Shown here piece after piece: positions 26,452-35,518 of a DNA stretch of 64,000 bases (position 1 is its first letter; each line of letters opens with the position of its first letter). The notes beneath the pieces were generated by a model, which made no database searches, was not told where the DNA came from, and worked only from the letters and a program-made list of their open reading frames with translations. The translations under genes were made by a program, and so were the position numbers. The DNA lies in the NCBI GenBank assembly GCA_013112725.1, contig JABFFZ010000009.1, positions 1 through 64,000 of the forward strand. Direction: 5' to 3'. This DNA is from Chloroflexota bacterium. Its GTDB lineage: Bacteria > Chloroflexota > Anaerolineae > Promineifilales > Promineifilaceae.

Positions 26452-28131
26452 ATGACGAAACAACCTTTCAACCAATCACCGCCCATGTTGGGCAATCAGT
26501 ATGATGAGGATCGGGTGTTGCGCAGTTATCTGCGGCGGGCGCTGCCGCCGGAGGCATTGGCCGCCATTGAACCGGTGCTGCGGGAATTGGGCGACCTGGC
26601 CGGGGGACGGCTCTACCAAATGCAGTTGGCCGATCGGTTGAATGAGCCAACGCTAACGCAGTGGGACGCCTGGGGCAATCGCATTGACCACATTGAAGTG
26701 ACGCCGCTGTGGAAAGAGGCGGAACGGCTGGCGGCGCAGTTTGGCATTGTGGCGGCGGCATATGAAGGGCGCTACGGCCGTTACGACCGCATGCATCAGT
26801 TTGCCCTCACCTACCTCTTCCATCCCTCGACCGATGTCTACACCTGCCCGCTGGCGATGACCGACGGGGCGGCGCGTACCCTGCTGCGCTCCGGCAATCG
26901 GGAATTGATTGACCGGGCCATTCCCCACCTGACCAGCCGTGATCCGGCCCAGTTTTGGACGAGCGGGCAATGGATGACGGAATCTACCGGCGGTTCAGAC
27001 GTGGGGCTGAGTGAAACGGTGGCGGTGTTGGATGAGGAGGAGACGTGGCGACTGCACGGCCGTAAATGGTTCACCTCCGCCGCCACCGGGCAGATGACGT
27101 TGACGCTGGCCCGCCCGGAAGGGAATCCACCCGGCGGCAAAGGGCTGGCCCTGTTTTACCTGGAGACGCGGGATGGGCACGGCCGTTTGCAAAATATGGA
27201 AATCCTGCGCCTGAAAGACAAACTGGGTACCCGCAAAGTGCCGACGGCTGAAATTATGTTACACGGTGCGCCAGCCATGCCGGTATATGCCCTGACGGAT
27301 GGCGTACGCCACATCGTGCCTATGCTGCACCTGACGCGTACCTGGAATGCCGTTAGCGCCATCGCCTTTATGCGGCGCGGGCTGGCGCTGGCGCGAGACT
27401 ATGCCCGCAAGCGGGTGGCTTTTGGCGCGCCGCTGGCCGAAAAGCCGCTGCACGTGGATACGCTGGCGCGGCTGCAAGCGGAATTTGAAGCTGCCTTTCA
27501 CCTGACGTTTTATGGGGTGGAGTTGATTGGCAAGGATGAGGCGGGTGAGATTTCCGCCGAGGAAACCGCCTTGCTGCGCATGTTGACCTCGATCAATAAA
27601 CTGGTGACGGGGCGGCAGGGGGTGGCGGTGACCAGCGAGATCTTGGAGGCGCACGGCGGCGCGGGTTATGTGGAAGATACCGGGCTGCCGCTGCTGCTAC
27701 GTGACGCGCAGGTCTTGCCTATTTGGGAAGGCACGACCAATGTGCTGGCGTTGGATACATTGCGGGCGCTACGCGATGGCGCGGCGCTACCTGCTCTGGC
27801 GCATAGGGTGGCGGCTTGTGCGGCGGCGGTGCGCGATGAACGGTTGGTCACGGCCGTGACCGTTGCCCAACAAGCCCTCTCTCATGCCACAGGCTGGCTC
27901 ACACAAACGGCGAATCGGGAACCGGCATTATTGGAAGCAGGGGCGCGTCGCTTTGCCTTGACTATTGGCCGGGCGCTGGCGCTGGCGTTGTTGGCGGAAC
28001 ACGCCCAATGGTCGCTGGATGTGGAGGGGGACGGCCGTGCCGCTACCGCCGCCCAGTTGTTTGTCCAGAATGGGGTGGATGTGGTGGTGGATACGGCCGT
28101 GATGGATATGGCTGCGCTGGCAATTGAGTAA
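26452..28131 (+). CDS. Acyl-CoA dehydrogenase family protein, AidB-like
   Basis: A 559-residue flavoprotein, longer than ordinary acyl-CoA dehydrogenases (~380) and matching the AidB/DNA-alkylation-response branch. It has an extra N-terminal domain (1-~160), MTESTGGSDVG (FAD contact), GRKWFTSAATGQM, RVAFGAPLAEKPL, LEAHGGAGYVED and PIWEGTTNVLALD. Either an unusual acyl-CoA dehydrogenase or an AidB-type isovaleryl-CoA dehydrogenase/DNA-binding protein. No ada gene is nearby. Starts 18 bases after the solo palindrome. Confidence 0.85.
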   Translation: MTKQPFNQSPPMLGNQYDEDRVLRSYLRRALPPEALAAIEPVLRELGDLAGGRLYQMQLADRLNEPTLTQWDAWGNRIDHIEVTPLWKEAERLAAQFGIVAAAYEGRYGRYDRMHQFALTYLFHPSTDVYTCPLAMTDGAARTLLRSGNRELIDRAIPHLTSRDPAQFWTSGQWMTESTGGSDVGLSETVAVLDEEETWRLHGRKWFTSAATGQMTLTLARPEGNPPGGKGLALFYLETRDGHGRLQNMEILRLKDKLGTRKVPTAEIMLHGAPAMPVYALTDGVRHIVPMLHLTRTWNAVSAIAFMRRGLALARDYARKRVAFGAPLAEKPLHVDTLARLQAEFEAAFHLTFYGVELIGKDEAGEISAEETALLRMLTSINKLVTGRQGVAVTSEILEAHGGAGYVEDTGLPLLLRDAQVLPIWEGTTNVLALDTLRALRDGAALPALAHRVAACAAAVRDERLVTAVTVAQQALSHATGWLTQTANREPALLEAGARRFALTIGRALALALLAEHAQWSLDVEGDGRAATAAQLFVQNGVDVVVDTAVMDMAALAIE

Positions 28132-28160
28132 TTACCCAATTACCCAATTACCTAATTACA
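28127..28160. repeat. AATTACCC word repeat
   Basis: GAGTAATTACCCAATTACCCAATTACCTAATTAC starts over the stop codon of the AidB-like gene. One arm of the type seen at 8508 and 53870. Confidence 0.55.
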
Positions 28161-28385
28161 TTTTTTCCCCCATACGCGGTATCATAATAAAAACCATAGG
28201 GCGATTTGCCAAAGGGTGCGTTTGACATGAGTTGAATCGCCACTAGAACACGGATTTACAGGATTTACGGATCAGGGTAAGTCAAAGAGCAAATCCGCAA
28301 ATCCTCCCCATCCGTTGTTCTGTTACCAACCGAAATGAAACACGCCCTTTGCCAAATCGCCCTACATTTACGCAGGAGGAAAGAC
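28161..28385. other. Gap holding broken palindrome words
   Basis: Contains GGGCGATTTGCCAAAG (28200) and CTTTGCCAAATCGCCCTACA (28347-28367), the two halves of a CGATTTG palindrome separated by a word hairpin (ACGGATTTACAGGATTTACGG / CGCAAATCC). The second hairpin appears inserted into the first. No gene seen. Confidence 0.5.
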
Positions 28386-28907
28386 GTGAAACGCAGTACC
28401 TTATTCATCTTCTTAACCCTTTTCATTATGTTTGTGGCCTGCCAGCCTAAGGAAGAGGTAAACCCGGACAAACTGCCGACGAATTATGATTATGCCGCCG
28501 GTGATGCCTCAAAGTCGGTGACGCTAAAAGGTGTCACCATTCAGGTGGATGAGACCACTACCCGCCCCGGTAATGTGTCTGCCGACCAGCCGCTTAAGCC
28601 GGGCTATGTGTATGTGGTGGTGAAGATGACCATTACCAACCAGAGTCAGAAATCTGTATTGGCGACAGAATTTCGTTTGATTGATGAATACTTGAATCTG
28701 TATGAATCGTGGCAGACCAGCGCCCCGTTTAGCCGCGATCTGACGGCGCTGCCGGCCGAAATTGGCCCAGGGCAGTCGGCGACGGGGGAGCAGGTGTTTA
28801 TTGTGCCGCAGCCGGCGTTAAGCGCCAATTTGCGGCTGCGCTGGCAGTCTGGCGTGCATGAATCGCGCATTGACCTATCGCTGGGCCAATTGCCTATGCC
28901 GCAATAA
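28386..28907 (+). CDS. Lipoprotein with DUF4352-like domain
   Basis: GTG 28386 lies six bases after a perfect AGGAGG, so it is the likely start (173 residues). Signal peptide MKRSTLFIFLTLFIMFVAC with lipobox FVAC. The mature part has one beta-sandwich domain (~50-165; VYVVVKMTITNQSQKS, FRLIDEYLNLYES) resembling DUF4352/immunoglobulin-like extracellular domains. Membrane-anchored, outward-facing; role unknown. The ORF reaches back to 28335 only through repeat DNA. Confidence 0.78.
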   Translation: MKRSTLFIFLTLFIMFVACQPKEEVNPDKLPTNYDYAAGDASKSVTLKGVTIQVDETTTRPGNVSADQPLKPGYVYVVVKMTITNQSQKSVLATEFRLIDEYLNLYESWQTSAPFSRDLTALPAEIGPGQSATGEQVFIVPQPALSANLRLRWQSGVHESRIDLSLGQLPMPQ

Positions 28908-29109
28908 GGGAGTTTGAACCACGGATGAAACGCATGAAACGGATTTTCACGGTTAAGCATCCGCGTTTGTCCGTCTAATCCGTCTTATCCGTGATTCTAT
29001 TGATGTGTCCAGGTTAAGTCGTGATGGGTTTGTAGCGAAGGTGGGGGAGGGAGAGACCAGTTTCTCTAACCTGGACTTGTCTGGCATGGTGTAGCAGCGG
29101 CTGGCAGCC

Positions 29110-29165
29110 GTTTGTCGTAGGCGATTTATCGCCGTAAGAGGGCGATAAATCGCCTACGACGAACG
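29110..29165. repeat. Long hairpin before the acyl-CoA dehydrogenase
   Basis: Arms 29114-29133 and 29141-29160 are a perfect 20-bp inverted repeat (GTCGTAGGCGATTTATCGCC and complement) with a 7-nt loop. It extends about five more pairs through one G-T wobble. It ends ~25 bases before ATG 29189, so it would sit in the 5' leader or act as a terminator for the gene upstream. No T tract. Confidence 0.75.
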
Positions 29166-29188
29166 AAGAACGGGAAAGGATTCGACTG

Positions 29189-30331
29189 ATGAAACGGACG
29201 TTGTTTGATGACGAACATTTGATGTTTCGGGAGGCGGTGCGCCGGTTTGTGGAGAAGGAGGTACGGCCGTACCACGAACAATGGGAACAGGACGGCATTG
29301 TGCCCCGTGACTTGTGGCTGAAGGCGGGCGCGGCCGGTTTTCTGGCGATGGCCGCGCCGGAGGCGTATGGCGGGTTGGGGCTGGCCGACTTTCGTTACAA
29401 CGTGGTGCTGGCGGAGGAGCTAACCCGCGCCGGAGCGTCCGGCGTGGGGTTCGGCCTGCACAATGATATTGTGCTGCCTTATATTCTGACCTATGGCACG
29501 GAGGAGCAAAAACAACGCTGGTTGCCCAAGATGATCAGCGGCGAGACGATTACGGCCATTGCCATGAGCGAACCAAACGCGGGCAGCGACCTGGCGGGGA
29601 TTCAGACAACGGCCATGCGCCACCCTGACCACTATCTGCTCAATGGCCAAAAGACGTTCATCACCAACGGCATCAACAGTGACCTGGTGATTGTGGTGGC
29701 CAAGACCGACCCCTCGGCCGGGCACAGCGGCGTTAGTTTGCTGGTGGTGGAACGAGGGATGGCGGGGTTTGGGCACGGCCGTAACCTGGACAAAATTGGC
29801 CTCAAAGCGCAGGACACGGCCGAACTGTTCTTCCACAACGTCAAAGTGCCGCTGAACAATTTGCTCGGCGGCGAGGGGCAGGGTTTTTACCAATTGATGT
29901 TCCAACTGCCGCAAGAGCGGCTCTCCATTGCCGTTATTGCTGTGGCGGCGTGTGAGACGGTGCTAGAGATGACCATCAAGTATTGCCAGGAGCGGGAAGC
30001 GTTCGGCCGGCCGATTGGCAAATTCCAGCACAACCGCTTTAAGCTGGCGGAGATGAAAACAGAGATCGAAATTGCCCGCGTCTTTGTAGACCGTTGCATC
30101 ACTGAACTGAACGCGGGCAGTTTAACGGCCGCCGAAGCCGCCATGGCCAAATGGTGGACAACGGAACTGCAAAAGCGGGTGGTGGATGATTGCCTGCAAC
30201 TGCACGGCGGTTATGGTTATATGATGGAATACCCCATTGCCAAAGCCTTCTTAGACACCCGCGTGCAAACCATTTACGGCGGCACGACGGAGATTATGAA
30301 GGAGATTATTGGGCGGGCGATAGGGTTTTAA
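29189..30331 (+). CDS. Acyl-CoA dehydrogenase
   Basis: A 380-residue standard acyl-CoA dehydrogenase: AIAMSEPNAGSDLAGI (FAD/substrate signature), GQKTFITNG, REAFGRPIGKFQ, LQLHGGYGYMMEYPI and QTIYGGTTEIMKEIIGR with the C-terminal Glu region. It introduces the alpha-beta double bond of an acyl-CoA, passing electrons to ETF; cytoplasmic. With the MaoC-like hydratase (31741) and SDR (32714) it could form a partial beta-oxidation route. GAAAGGA lies ahead of ATG 29189. Confidence 0.93.
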   Translation: MKRTLFDDEHLMFREAVRRFVEKEVRPYHEQWEQDGIVPRDLWLKAGAAGFLAMAAPEAYGGLGLADFRYNVVLAEELTRAGASGVGFGLHNDIVLPYILTYGTEEQKQRWLPKMISGETITAIAMSEPNAGSDLAGIQTTAMRHPDHYLLNGQKTFITNGINSDLVIVVAKTDPSAGHSGVSLLVVERGMAGFGHGRNLDKIGLKAQDTAELFFHNVKVPLNNLLGGEGQGFYQLMFQLPQERLSIAVIAVAACETVLEMTIKYCQEREAFGRPIGKFQHNRFKLAEMKTEIEIARVFVDRCITELNAGSLTAAEAAMAKWWTTELQKRVVDDCLQLHGGYGYMMEYPIAKAFLDTRVQTIYGGTTEIMKEIIGRAIGF

Positions 30332-30379
30332 GTGACGAGTGACGAGTGATGCGTGAGAAGATCACTCGTCACTCGTCAC
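30332..30379. repeat. Word-repeat hairpin (GTGACGA type), perfect 19-bp arms
   Basis: Arms 30332-30350 and 30361-30379 are perfectly complementary, each made of GTGACGA words, with a 10-nt loop. Lies immediately after the stop at 30331. Confidence 0.75.
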
Positions 30380-30398
30380 GCATCAAATAAAGGAAACT

Positions 30399-31286
30399 AT
30401 GAAAGGAATTATTCTATCCGGCGGCATGGGGACGCGATTGTATCCGTTGACCATTTCGCTGTCGAAGCAGATTTTGCCGTTGTTTGATAAGCCGATGATT
30501 TATTATCCGCTATCGGTGTTGATGCTAGCCGATATTCGGGAGTTTTTGATCATCTCCACGCCGCAGCACATCGCGCTGTACCAGGAGTTGTTTGGCAATG
30601 GGGAGCGGCTGGGGCTGCACATTGAGTATGCGGTGCAGCCGCAGGCCAATGGTATTGCCCAGGCGTTTGTCATCGGCGAGCAGTTTGTGAATAACCAGCC
30701 GTGTGCGTTGATGTTGGGCGACAACTTTTTGTATGGGCATGGGCTGTCGGCGCGGCTGCGGCAGGCGGGGCAGTTGGCGGAAGGGGGGCTGGTGTTTGCC
30801 TACTACGTGCAAGACCCGGAGCGGTACGGCGTGGTCTCTTTTGATCAAAATTATAAGGCGCTGACGATTGAAGAGAAACCGAAACAGCCGAAGTCCAATT
30901 ATGCGGTGACGGGGCTGTATTTTTATGATGCGGATGTGGTGCGGATTGCCAAGGAGTTACGGCCGTCGGCGCGCGGCGAATATGAAATTACCGATGTGAA
31001 CAACATTTATTTGCAGCGTGGCCAGCTACGGGTGGAGGTGCTGGGGCGTGGTTTTGCCTGGCTGGATACCGGCACCCATGACAGCCTGTTGGAAGCCAGC
31101 AACTTCGTGCAAACCATCGAACACCGGCAGGGCTTAAAGGTCGGCTGTGTGGAAGAGATAGCTTACCGCAAAGGGTATATCAGGCCGGCGCAGCTCCTGG
31201 AAATTGCCAACCGCTCGAATGACAATCCCTACTGCCAATACCTGCGCCGCCTGGCGAATGAGAGGATTGAGACGATTGGGGATTGA
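30399..31286 (+). CDS. rmlA: Glucose-1-phosphate thymidylyltransferase
   Basis: A 295-residue Rml[19 protein letters not shown] (nucleotide loop), [47 protein letters not shown] and [17 protein letters not shown]. It makes dTDP-glucose from glucose-1-phosphate and dTTP, the entry to dTDP-sugars for cell-surface glycans. RmlB/C/D are not in the window; the epimerase at 46204 uses a different nucleotide sugar. AAAGGAAAC precedes ATG 30399. Confidence 0.95.
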   Translation: MKGIILSGGMGTRLYPLTISLSKQILPLFDKPMIYYPLSVLMLADIREFLIISTPQHIALYQELFGNGERLGLHIEYAVQPQANGIAQAFVIGEQFVNNQPCALMLGDNFLYGHGLSARLRQAGQLAEGGLVFAYYVQDPERYGVVSFDQNYKALTIEEKPKQPKSNYAVTGLYFYDADVVRIAKELRPSARGEYEITDVNNIYLQRGQLRVEVLGRGFAWLDTGTHDSLLEASNFVQTIEHRQGLKVGCVEEIAYRKGYIRPAQLLEIANRSNDNPYCQYLRRLANERIETIGD

Positions 31287-31293
31287 ATGATGC

Positions 31294-31341
31294 CAGACAT
31301 CCGATTTCTTAGCAACCCCTGGTTGCCGAAATCGGATGTCT
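31294..31341 (+). repeat. ATCCGATTTC hairpin element, copy 3 (hairpin only)
   Basis: CAGACATCCGATTTC ... GAAATCGGATGTCT with a longer loop (AGCAACCCCTGGTTGC). The conserved tail is absent. Lies between rmlA and the MazG-like gene. Confidence 0.65.
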
Positions 31342-31351
31342 ACTCAAACGT

Positions 31352-31687
31352 ATGAACGACATCACACTACGCGACTGCCAGCAAACGGTGGACGAATGGG
31401 TGCGGACGGTGGGGGTGCGCTATTATTCGGAGTTGACGAACACGGCCGTACTCATGGAAGAAGTAGGCGAAGTGGCCCGGCTGATGGCCCGGTTGTATGG
31501 CGACCAGAGCTTCAAAAAGACCGACGAAGCGCCCAACCTGGCCGACGAAATGGCCGACGTGTTGTTTGTCCTCATTTGCCTGGCTAACCAGACCGGCGTA
31601 GACCTGACGGTTGCTTTCCACGATAACATGGCGAAAAAGACGGTGCGAGATAAAGAGCGCCATGCGAATAATCCGAAGTTGAAGTGA
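31352..31687 (+). CDS. MazG-like nucleotide pyrophosphohydrolase
   Basis: A 111-residue all-alpha NTP-PPase. Metal ligands fit EExxE...ExxD: MEEVGEVARLMARLYG and LADEMADVLFVLICLAN. It hydrolyses (d)NTPs to NMP and pyrophosphate, cleaning the pool. Short single-domain form as in MazG-like/dCTPase proteins. Located between rmlA and the MaoC-like gene; relation to either unclear. Confidence 0.88.
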   Translation: MNDITLRDCQQTVDEWVRTVGVRYYSELTNTAVLMEEVGEVARLMARLYGDQSFKKTDEAPNLADEMADVLFVLICLANQTGVDLTVAFHDNMAKKTVRDKERHANNPKLK

Positions 31688-31738
31688 TGCGTGATGCGTG
31701 ACCAGAAAGGTCTCGCGCATCACACATCACGAGTAATC
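31685..31738. repeat. Word-repeat hairpin (GTGATGCGTGA type)
   Basis: GTGATGCGTGATGCGTGACCAGA on the left; complementary CGCGCATCACACATCACGAG on the right. Begins on the MazG-like stop codon and ends at the next ATG. Confidence 0.65.
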
Positions 31739-31740
31739 CA

Positions 31741-32616
31741 ATGACCATAGACGTAAACAAAGTGTTGGGATACCGGTTCAAACCGGTGGAGACGCGATAT
31801 ACAGAGCGGGATGTGAGCCTGTATGCGCTTTCCATTGGCGCAGCGGCGGATCCGTTGGATAGGGATGAATTGAAGTTTGTCTATGAACTGAACGGTGCCG
31901 GCTTTCTTGTCTTCCCCACCTTTCCTATGATCTTCCCCTTTCCGATGATGTGGCAGATTTTGGATGTGCCGGGGCTGGAATTTAACCCGATGCTGCTGCT
32001 GCATGGGGAGCAGGAGATGGTATTGAAACGGCCGTTGCCCCCATCCGCCACCCTCACCACCCACGCCTACATCAGCCAGGTCTACGACAAAGGCTCTGGC
32101 GCCCTCATCGTCCTGGATATTTCTACAGTGGATGAGCAGGGGAACCAGGTAGCTTTTAACCAGCTATCCGCTTTCATTCGCGGCCTGGGTGGTTTTGGCG
32201 GTGAACGGGGGCCATCGGGCAGCGCCCACACGCCGCCAGAACGCCCCCCGGATGTGGTGGTGAGCCAGACCACGCAGCCTAACCAGGCGCTTTATTACCG
32301 GCTGGCATCCGGGGACGGCAACCCGTTGCACGCCGACCCGCAAATGGCGGCTATCGGCGGGTATGACCGGCCGATTTTGCATGGGCTGTGTACGCTTGGT
32401 TTTGCGGCGCGGGCGGTGCTAAAGACGTTTGGCGGCAATGATCCGAACCGTTTTCAAAGCATTCGCGCCCGCTTTAGCCAGCCCGTGTTCCCCGGCGAAA
32501 CGGTGATGACGGAAATGTGGGATGAGGGGCACAGCCGTGTCCTCTTCCGCGCCCGCATCCAGGAACGGGGTGGGGTAGCGGCGATTACCAATGCGGCCGT
32601 AGAGTTGAAATTATGA
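31741..32616 (+). CDS. MaoC-family enoyl-CoA hydratase (double hot-dog)
   Basis: A 291-residue protein of two hot-dog domains (~10-150 and ~170-290), as in eukaryotic hydratase 2. The signature YRLASGDGNPLHADPQMA with catalytic Asp and His is in the second half, followed by RPILHGLCTLGFAARAV. Hydrates trans-2-enoyl-CoA to 3-hydroxyacyl-CoA. The SDR gene 98 bases downstream would oxidise that product, so the two make hydratase plus dehydrogenase of a beta-oxidation-like path. Confidence 0.92.
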   Translation: MTIDVNKVLGYRFKPVETRYTERDVSLYALSIGAAADPLDRDELKFVYELNGAGFLVFPTFPMIFPFPMMWQILDVPGLEFNPMLLLHGEQEMVLKRPLPPSATLTTHAYISQVYDKGSGALIVLDISTVDEQGNQVAFNQLSAFIRGLGGFGGERGPSGSAHTPPERPPDVVVSQTTQPNQALYYRLASGDGNPLHADPQMAAIGGYDRPILHGLCTLGFAARAVLKTFGGNDPNRFQSIRARFSQPVFPGETVMTEMWDEGHSRVLFRARIQERGGVAAITNAAVELKL

Positions 32617-32713
32617 TCCGCGAAGGGCGCGAAGGTCTTCGTGAAGGACACGAAGGGGCGCGAATCTTATTTTCTGCACCTCCGTGTTTCTGCGTTAAAA
32701 AGAAGGAGGGAAC

Positions 32714-33535
32714 ATGTTTCAAGATCAAGTAGCGATTGTGACGGGGGCGGGGCGCGGGATTGGTGCGGCGGCGGCGAAGTTGTTGGCGCAGTATGGGGCC
32801 AAAGTCGTCGTGAATGATCTGGATGCTGCGCCGTGTGCGGAAGTGGTGGCGGAGATAAAGGCAGTGGGTGGGGAGGCTACGGCCGTGCCCGGCAGCGCCA
32901 CCGATCCCCAATTTCCCGCCCAACTGATGCAGGCGGTAATAGCTGCCTATGGCAAGATCAACATCCTGGTCAACAATGCCGGTTTCACCTGGGACGGCAT
33001 GTTGCACAAGATGAGCGACGAACAGTGGCAGGCAGTGCTGGACATTCATGCCACCGCCCCGTTCCGCATGATTCGGGCCGCTGCCCCCTACATGCGCGAG
33101 GCGGCCAAAGCGGAAAAAGAGGCCGGCGGCCCGGTGGAGCCGCGCTGCATTGTCAACGTTTCGTCCACCTCCGGTTTGCATGGCAATGTGGGGCAGATCA
33201 ACTATGCCACCGGCAAAATGGGCATTGTGGGGCTGACCAAAACGGTCGCCAAAGAGTGGGGCGCGTTTGGCATTCGCTGTAACGCCGTCGCCTTTGGTTT
33301 CATTGACACGCGCATGACCCAGGCCAAAGAAAAGGGGGAAACGATTGCCATTGGCGACAAGGAAGTGGCCATTGGCATCCCCGACCAGATGCGGCAGATG
33401 GCCCCGATGATGATCCCTCTGGGACGGCCCGGTACGCCGGAAGAGGCAGCGGGTGGCATCGTGCTGCTGGCCTCGCCGCTGGCCGCCTATATCACCGGGC
33501 ACACACTGGAAGTGACGGGCGGATCGGGGATATAG
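32714..33535 (+). CDS. SDR-family 3-hydroxyacyl-CoA dehydrogenase / 3-oxoacyl-ACP reductase (FabG-like)
   Basis: A 273-residue short-chain dehydrogenase: IVTGAGRGIGAAAAK (NAD(P) loop), LVNNAGFTWDG, the Ser in IVNVSSTSGL, YATGKMGIVGL (Tyr-x3-Lys) and GRPGTPEEAAGGIVLLAS. An insert EAAKAEKEAGGPVEPRC lies before the Ser strand, typical of the MaoC-linked dehydrogenases. AAGGAGGG is close to ATG 32714. Probably oxidises the product of the MaoC hydratase, or reduces 3-oxoacyl substrates. Confidence 0.92.
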   Translation: MFQDQVAIVTGAGRGIGAAAAKLLAQYGAKVVVNDLDAAPCAEVVAEIKAVGGEATAVPGSATDPQFPAQLMQAVIAAYGKINILVNNAGFTWDGMLHKMSDEQWQAVLDIHATAPFRMIRAAAPYMREAAKAEKEAGGPVEPRCIVNVSSTSGLHGNVGQINYATGKMGIVGLTKTVAKEWGAFGIRCNAVAFGFIDTRMTQAKEKGETIAIGDKEVAIGIPDQMRQMAPMMIPLGRPGTPEEAAGGIVLLASPLAAYITGHTLEVTGGSGI

Positions 33536-33546
33536 TCCCTCAGCCT

Positions 33547-34239
33547 ATGAACACAGACGGACAAAACGTCATCCGCGTCTGGCAGCGGTTGTGGGTCGTG
33601 TTGGTTCTGATTGGGCTGATCGCGTTGGCGATGGGTATTTTTGCCCTGCTCAATCCGCAGGCGACGGCGGCGCTGCCGGTGCAGCTATTGGGCGGATTGT
33701 TGGTGTTGGATGGGGGGTGGCGGATGGGTACGGCCGTTCTCCACCGCCATACCCATTGGGGCAATCAAGTGCTCTCCGGGCTGATTGAAATCCTGATCGG
33801 TTTGCTCGTCTTCATCTTTGCGCTGCCCATTGTCACGGCGGCTTTTACCGTCATCCTTTACCTGGCCGGGTTTGGCCTGCTGATTAGCGGTGGTGTGAGT
33901 GTACTGCAGGCGGTGCAGAGGCGACGGCCGTATACCGACATTTTCATCGGGCTGCTGTTGCTTGGTTTTGGTGTACTGATGTTTGCCCTCACCGGGCCGC
34001 TGGCGGTCAGCCTGGTCTGGGTGACGGGCATTTTTTCTCTGGCGGTTGGTGTATTGCTGCTGGTGGTTGCATTTCGCGTGCGGCAGCAAGGTGGCCTGCT
34101 GCGTGGGCAGATGTGGACAACCCAGGGGGATGGTGTGGTGGTAGAAGGGGAAGTGATTGATGGCGAGGTTGTGCCTGATGAGGCGGATAGGGAATGGCCG
34201 ATGGCGCTGCCGGACGGTCGTGAGGACGGCAATCCGTAA
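33547..34239 (+). CDS. HdeD/DUF308-family membrane protein
   Basis: A 230-residue protein with six predicted helices (~13-190) in three hairpin-like repeats (ALAMGIFALLNP, ISGGVSVLQAVQ, LGFGVLMFALTGP), then an acidic cytoplasmic tail. The pattern is that of the DUF308/HdeD family (acid-resistance membrane protein in E. coli; biochemical role unproven). It follows the SDR gene by 11 bases and lies 3 bases before the mannosyltransferase ORF, so it is probably within one operon. Confidence 0.8.
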   Translation: MNTDGQNVIRVWQRLWVVLVLIGLIALAMGIFALLNPQATAALPVQLLGGLLVLDGGWRMGTAVLHRHTHWGNQVLSGLIEILIGLLVFIFALPIVTAAFTVILYLAGFGLLISGGVSVLQAVQRRRPYTDIFIGLLLLGFGVLMFALTGPLAVSLVWVTGIFSLAVGVLLLVVAFRVRQQGGLLRGQMWTTQGDGVVVEGEVIDGEVVPDEADREWPMALPDGREDGNP

Positions 34240-34257
34240 TCGGTGAAGGAGGTGAGG

Positions 34258-35439
34258 ATGAGGTGGTGGCGGGACACGGCCGTGCGGCAAGGTTTGATCA
34301 TTTTCATTGTGCTGCGGCTGTTATTGACGGTGTGGACGGTGGTGGTGCTGTTGGTGCAGCCCTTACCGGCGGAAGCGGATGAGGTGCTACGGCCGTATCA
34401 GGGCCAGCCCATCCTGGACAGCGGTATGGCCGGACTGCTGCTAGGTCCCTGGCAGCGGTTTGATGCCCTGCACTACACCGCCATCGCCGCTAACGGCTAC
34501 CAAAGCGAGGCCGACTCCGTCTTTCCCCCGCTTTACCCCTGGCTTATTCGCGCCCTCGCCTTCCCCTTGGGCAGCAGTCACACGGTGCATATGGCTGTGG
34601 CCATCCTGGTGGCCAATCTGGCCTGCCTGGGGCTGTTCATTTTGCTGCACAAAGTGGCTGCGGCCGAAATTGGCCCGCAACATGCCACCCGCTCTGTCAT
34701 TTATCTGGCCTTGTTTCCGACAGCCTTTTTCCTCCTGGCCCCCTATACCGAATCCCTCTTTTTGTTGCTGGCGTTGGCTTCACTCTGGTCGGCAAGACGG
34801 GGCGCGTTTTGGCAGGCGGGGCTGTTGGGCTTGCTGGCGTCGCTGACGCGGCTGACGGGCTGGGTGCTGGTGGCGCCGTTGGCGTATGAGTTTTGGCGGC
34901 AGCGCTGGTCTGTCGGTGTGGTTAAAGATGTGAGAGGAGTGGGGGCGGGCACGGCCGTGTTGCTGCCCGGCATTGGCACCTTTCTTTTCCTTGTCTACCG
35001 TTGGGCGGCTGGTTTGCCTCCCCTGAGCGACATCTACCGCATCTATTGGTACCAGCAAACCGGCCTGCCCGGTTATGATTTGCTGCGCGCTCTGCAAAGC
35101 ATGTTCCTCGGTGCGCCCGCCCGCGCCGGTGAATTTACGTTGTGGTTTGATTTTTTCTGTGCGTTATTATTACTGGCGACCACCATACTGGCTTTCCGGC
35201 AACTGGGTATCACCTGGGGCTTATACGCGGCGCTGCTGCTCTTTTTCATGCTGTTGCCCACCTCGGAATTAAAACCGCTCTACTCCTTTTCCCGGTACGC
35301 CCTGGCCTTTTTTTCCACTTTCCTGCTTCTGGCTCGCTGGGGGCAAAACCCCTGGATTAACCGCCTTGTTTTATACCCTTCCCTCATCCTCTACCTCTAT
35401 TTTAGTGGGCAATTTTTCATCTGGGGGTGGGTGGCATAG
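34258..35439 (+). CDS. PIG-V-like mannosyltransferase family membrane protein
   Basis: About 393 residues with ~9-10 membrane helices. The first periplasmic loop contains WQRFDALHYTAIAANGY followed by PPLYPWLIR, the Asp-containing signature of GPI-mannosyltransferase (PIG-V) relatives. These use lipid-linked sugars to glycosylate acceptors outside the membrane; the acceptor is unknown here. ATG 34258 chosen: GAAGGAGGTGAGG is its Shine-Dalgarno, whereas the ATG at 34243 lies before it. Immediately downstream of the DUF308 gene. Confidence 0.85.
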   Translation: MRWWRDTAVRQGLIIFIVLRLLLTVWTVVVLLVQPLPAEADEVLRPYQGQPILDSGMAGLLLGPWQRFDALHYTAIAANGYQSEADSVFPPLYPWLIRALAFPLGSSHTVHMAVAILVANLACLGLFILLHKVAAAEIGPQHATRSVIYLALFPTAFFLLAPYTESLFLLLALASLWSARRGAFWQAGLLGLLASLTRLTGWVLVAPLAYEFWRQRWSVGVVKDVRGVGAGTAVLLPGIGTFLFLVYRWAAGLPPLSDIYRIYWYQQTGLPGYDLLRALQSMFLGAPARAGEFTLWFDFFCALLLLATTILAFRQLGITWGLYAALLLFFMLLPTSELKPLYSFSRYALAFFSTFLLLARWGQNPWINRLVLYPSLILYLYFSGQFFIWGWVA

Positions 35440-35508
35440 GAAGTGTCAGGTGCTTGGGTGTCAGGTGTTAAGTATTGCCCACGTGACACCTGCCACCTGG
35501 CACAATTT
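35440..35508. repeat. Word-repeat hairpin (GTGTCAGGTG type)
   Basis: GTGTCAGGTGCTTGGGTGTCAGGTG on the left, complementary CACGTGACACCTGCCACCTGGCAC on the right, between the mannosyltransferase and DUF1294 genes. Related words at 47788-47845. Confidence 0.65.
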
Positions 35509-35518
35509 GGAGAATTTT

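Noticed and set aside
32585..33502. 305-residue minus-strand ORF antisense to the SDR gene
   Set aside because: The SDR has all family motifs; the antisense frame is a shadow with no family features.
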